Of a stretch of DNA of 34,032 nt, positions 32,913 to 34,032 are shown piece after piece (position 1 is the stretch's first letter; the number at the start of each line of letters is the position of its first letter). Where the stretch lies: NCBI GenBank assembly GCA_964196325.1, contig CAXMST010000187.1:1-34032 (forward strand). Reading direction: 5' to 3'. The notes beneath the pieces were generated by a model. It saw only the letters and a program-made list of their open reading frames with translations. It searched no databases and was not told the DNA's origin. This DNA is from CAXMST01 sp964196325 (GTDB taxonomy: Bacteria; Actinomycetota; Thermoleophilia; Solirubrobacterales; 70-9). The position numbers and the translations under genes are program-made.

Positions 32913-33248
32913 GTGTCCACACGCACCGCAACCCCGCCGAGTGTGGAATGCGCGCCGATCTCCGGCTCGCCGCTCTCCCCGGCCGATGCCGCGACTCTGG
33001 CGCGCCTACTGAAGGCGATCGCTGACCCCGCCCGACTGCGGATCTTAAGCCTGCTGCAGGCGCAGAACGATGGCGAGGCCTGCGTCTGCCACCTGACCGG
33101 GCCGCTTGATCTGAGCCAGCCGACGGTCAGCCACCATCTCAAAGTTCTGCGCGAGGCGGGCCTGGTCAACAGCGAGCAGCGCGGCACCTGGGTCCACTAC
33201 AGGGTCGAGGGCGACGCGCTGCGCGCGCTCGCCGACCTCCTGCGCTGA
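32913..33248 (+). CDS. arsR: ArsR/SmtB-family arsenic-responsive repressor
   Basis: This 111-residue winged-helix repressor should release its operators on binding arsenite. LLKAIADPARLRILSLLQ is the family start. GEACVCHLTGPLDLSQPTVSHHLKVLREAGLV holds the recognition helix and, in its ACVCHL part, the paired cysteines that bind arsenite in classical ArsR. WVHYRVE is the wing. The first 25 residues are a disordered extension. The GTG at 32913 is supported by the -10 box 6 bases upstream. It is divergent from arsC-aquaporin with two matching operators between. Confidence 0.94.
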   Translation: MSTRTATPPSVECAPISGSPLSPADAATLARLLKAIADPARLRILSLLQAQNDGEACVCHLTGPLDLSQPTVSHHLKVLREAGLVNSEQRGTWVHYRVEGDALRALADLLR

Positions 33249-33361
33249 CGAGGCTCCTCCGGCCCCGGCCGGGCCGCGTCAGCCCGGGATCTGCGACGAT
33301 CAGTGCGACCGGGGGTCCAACGTCCGCACAGTGGGCCAGAGTCCTAGTTCGGAGGAGTTGC

Positions 33362-34032
33362 GTGGCTGAGAGTGCAAGTGCGGAGGGCCTCGAGTGGCAC
33401 CGGGTGCTGGCGGTCGAGGATCTGCCCGAGGGCCGGGTAACGACCGTCCAGGCCGGGCTCAAGAGCGTCGCGCTGGTTCACCACGACGGCAAGTTCAGTG
33501 CCCTCGACAACCACTGCCCGCATCAGGGTGGCCCGCTCGGCGAGGGCTCGATCGAGAACGGGATGCTGCGCTGCCCCTGGCACGGCTTTGACTACTGCCC
33601 GCTGACCGGCACCTCACCGGGCTTCGACGACGAGGCCACGATCTACGAGCTCGAGCTGCGAGAGGGCGAGATCTTCGTCGGGGTCGAGGCGCCCGCCGAG
33701 CACGTCGAGACCGTCACCGACGTGATGGCGCGGACGATGGTCAATTGGGGCGTCAAGCACGTATTCGGGATGGTCGGCCACTCCAACCTCGGGCTCTCCG
33801 ATGCTATTCGGCGCCGCGAGGCTGACGGTGAGCTGACCTACATCGGCATCCGCCACGAGGGTGCCGCCGCCTTCGCCGCCTCGGCCTACGGCAAGCTCAC
33901 CGGCCGGCCCGCCGCCTGCCTGACGATCGCCGGCCCCGGGGCCACCAACCTGATGACCGGGATGTGGGATGCGAAGGTCGATCGGGCGCCGGTGCTGGCG
34001 CTCACGGGCCAGGTCGACAACCAGGTGCTCGG
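33362..34032 (+). CDS. Rieske [2Fe-2S] domain fused to a ThDP-dependent enzyme (3' partial)
   Basis: The frame is open from a GTG at 33362 (GGAGGAG just upstream) to the window end, giving 223 residues. Residues 10-105 are a Rieske domain: DNHCPHQGGPLGEG and RCPWHGFDYCP supply CxH and CxxH, with strands ending FVGVEAP. After a short linker (PAEHVETVTD), residues from about 118 on are the N-terminal pyrimidine-binding domain of a pyruvate oxidase/acetolactate synthase-like enzyme: WGVKHVFGMVGHSN, IRHEGAAAFAASAYGKLTG with the Glu that activates the cofactor, then IAGPGATNLMTGMWDAKVDRAPVLALTGQ. The rest lies outside. A Rieske cluster could carry electrons away from a 2-oxoacid decarboxylation, but the reaction is not known. 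It is 113 bases after arsR. Confidence 0.9.
   Translation, partial: MAESASAEGLEWHRVLAVEDLPEGRVTTVQAGLKSVALVHHDGKFSALDNHCPHQGGPLGEGSIENGMLRCPWHGFDYCPLTGTSPGFDDEATIYELELREGEIFVGVEAPAEHVETVTDVMARTMVNWGVKHVFGMVGHSNLGLSDAIRRREADGELTYIGIRHEGAAAFAASAYGKLTGRPAACLTIAGPGATNLMTGMWDAKVDRAPVLALTGQVDNQVL

Noticed and set aside
33266..33285. GC-rich palindrome after arsR as a terminator
   Set aside because: The stem is short and made of overlapping GGCC words common in this genome, and no T-run follows. It is too weak to annotate.

Overview
The window is about 34 kb of high-GC, gene-dense bacterial chromosome. The gene content points to an actinobacterium: a K+-independent proton-pumping pyrophosphatase, Rex, a Bacillus/actinobacterial-type LexA box (GAAC-N4-GTTC), and GTG and TTG starts in many genes. 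A deep-branching soil lineage such as Thermoleophilia/Solirubrobacterales is my best guess, from the style of the Gly/Ser-rich secreted proteins and the tsaE-tsaB-rimI-tsaD-redoxin-rex order. There is no rRNA or marker here that settles it, and I see no phage, insertion sequence or CRISPR array.

Layout. 1-3.5 kb holds a two-gene heterodimeric ABC exporter, with the first gene cut by the window edge. 3.5-5.6 kb holds a lipoprotein, tRNA-Gln(CTG) and a FAD-dependent reductase. 5.7-6.9 kb holds two TrkA-like RCK proteins, followed by a 306-bp gap with a double-hairpin repeat. 7.2-9.3 kb is hppA. 9.4-15.7 kb is a long minus-strand run: FmdB-type zinc ribbon, family 4 uracil-DNA glycosylase, tsaE, tsaB, rimI, tsaD, redoxin, rex, a GCS2-type ligase and a DUF1844 gene. 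15.8-18.8 kb is a pantothenate operon (DUF2520 dehydrogenase, panC, panB) and an ABM-domain protein. 18.8-21.4 kb holds a lipoprotein, a hexapeptide acyltransferase, an unknown gene and an apparently 5'-truncated LamG protein. 21.7-29.5 kb holds uvrA, a DivIVA-like protein, an SRPBCC protein, a frameshifted MFS transporter and uvrB. 29.7-31.7 kb is a tandem pair of aldo/keto reductases. 31.7-33.2 kb is an arsenic cassette: NIP-like aquaglyceroporin and arsC, divergent from arsR. From 33.36 kb to the window end runs an unusual fusion of a Rieske [2Fe-2S] domain to a thiamine-diphosphate enzyme.

How the genes work together. tsaE-tsaB-rimI-tsaD make t6A37 in tRNA and are linked by short overlaps to a redoxin and the NADH sensor Rex. 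DUF2520-panC-panB supply pantothenate, and the dehydrogenase may provide the missing ketopantoate reductase step. UvrA and UvrB serve nucleotide excision repair, and uvrA carries a LexA box over its promoter. In the arsenic cassette ArsC would make arsenite, which leaves through the aquaporin. Each of its two promoters carries its own ATCGA-N6-TCGAT operator.

A pattern running through the window is a TANNNT -10 box placed 6-7 bases before the start codon, with no Shine-Dalgarno sequence. It is seen at nine genes and implies widespread leaderless transcription. The most novel single item is the Rieske-ThDP fusion at the right edge.
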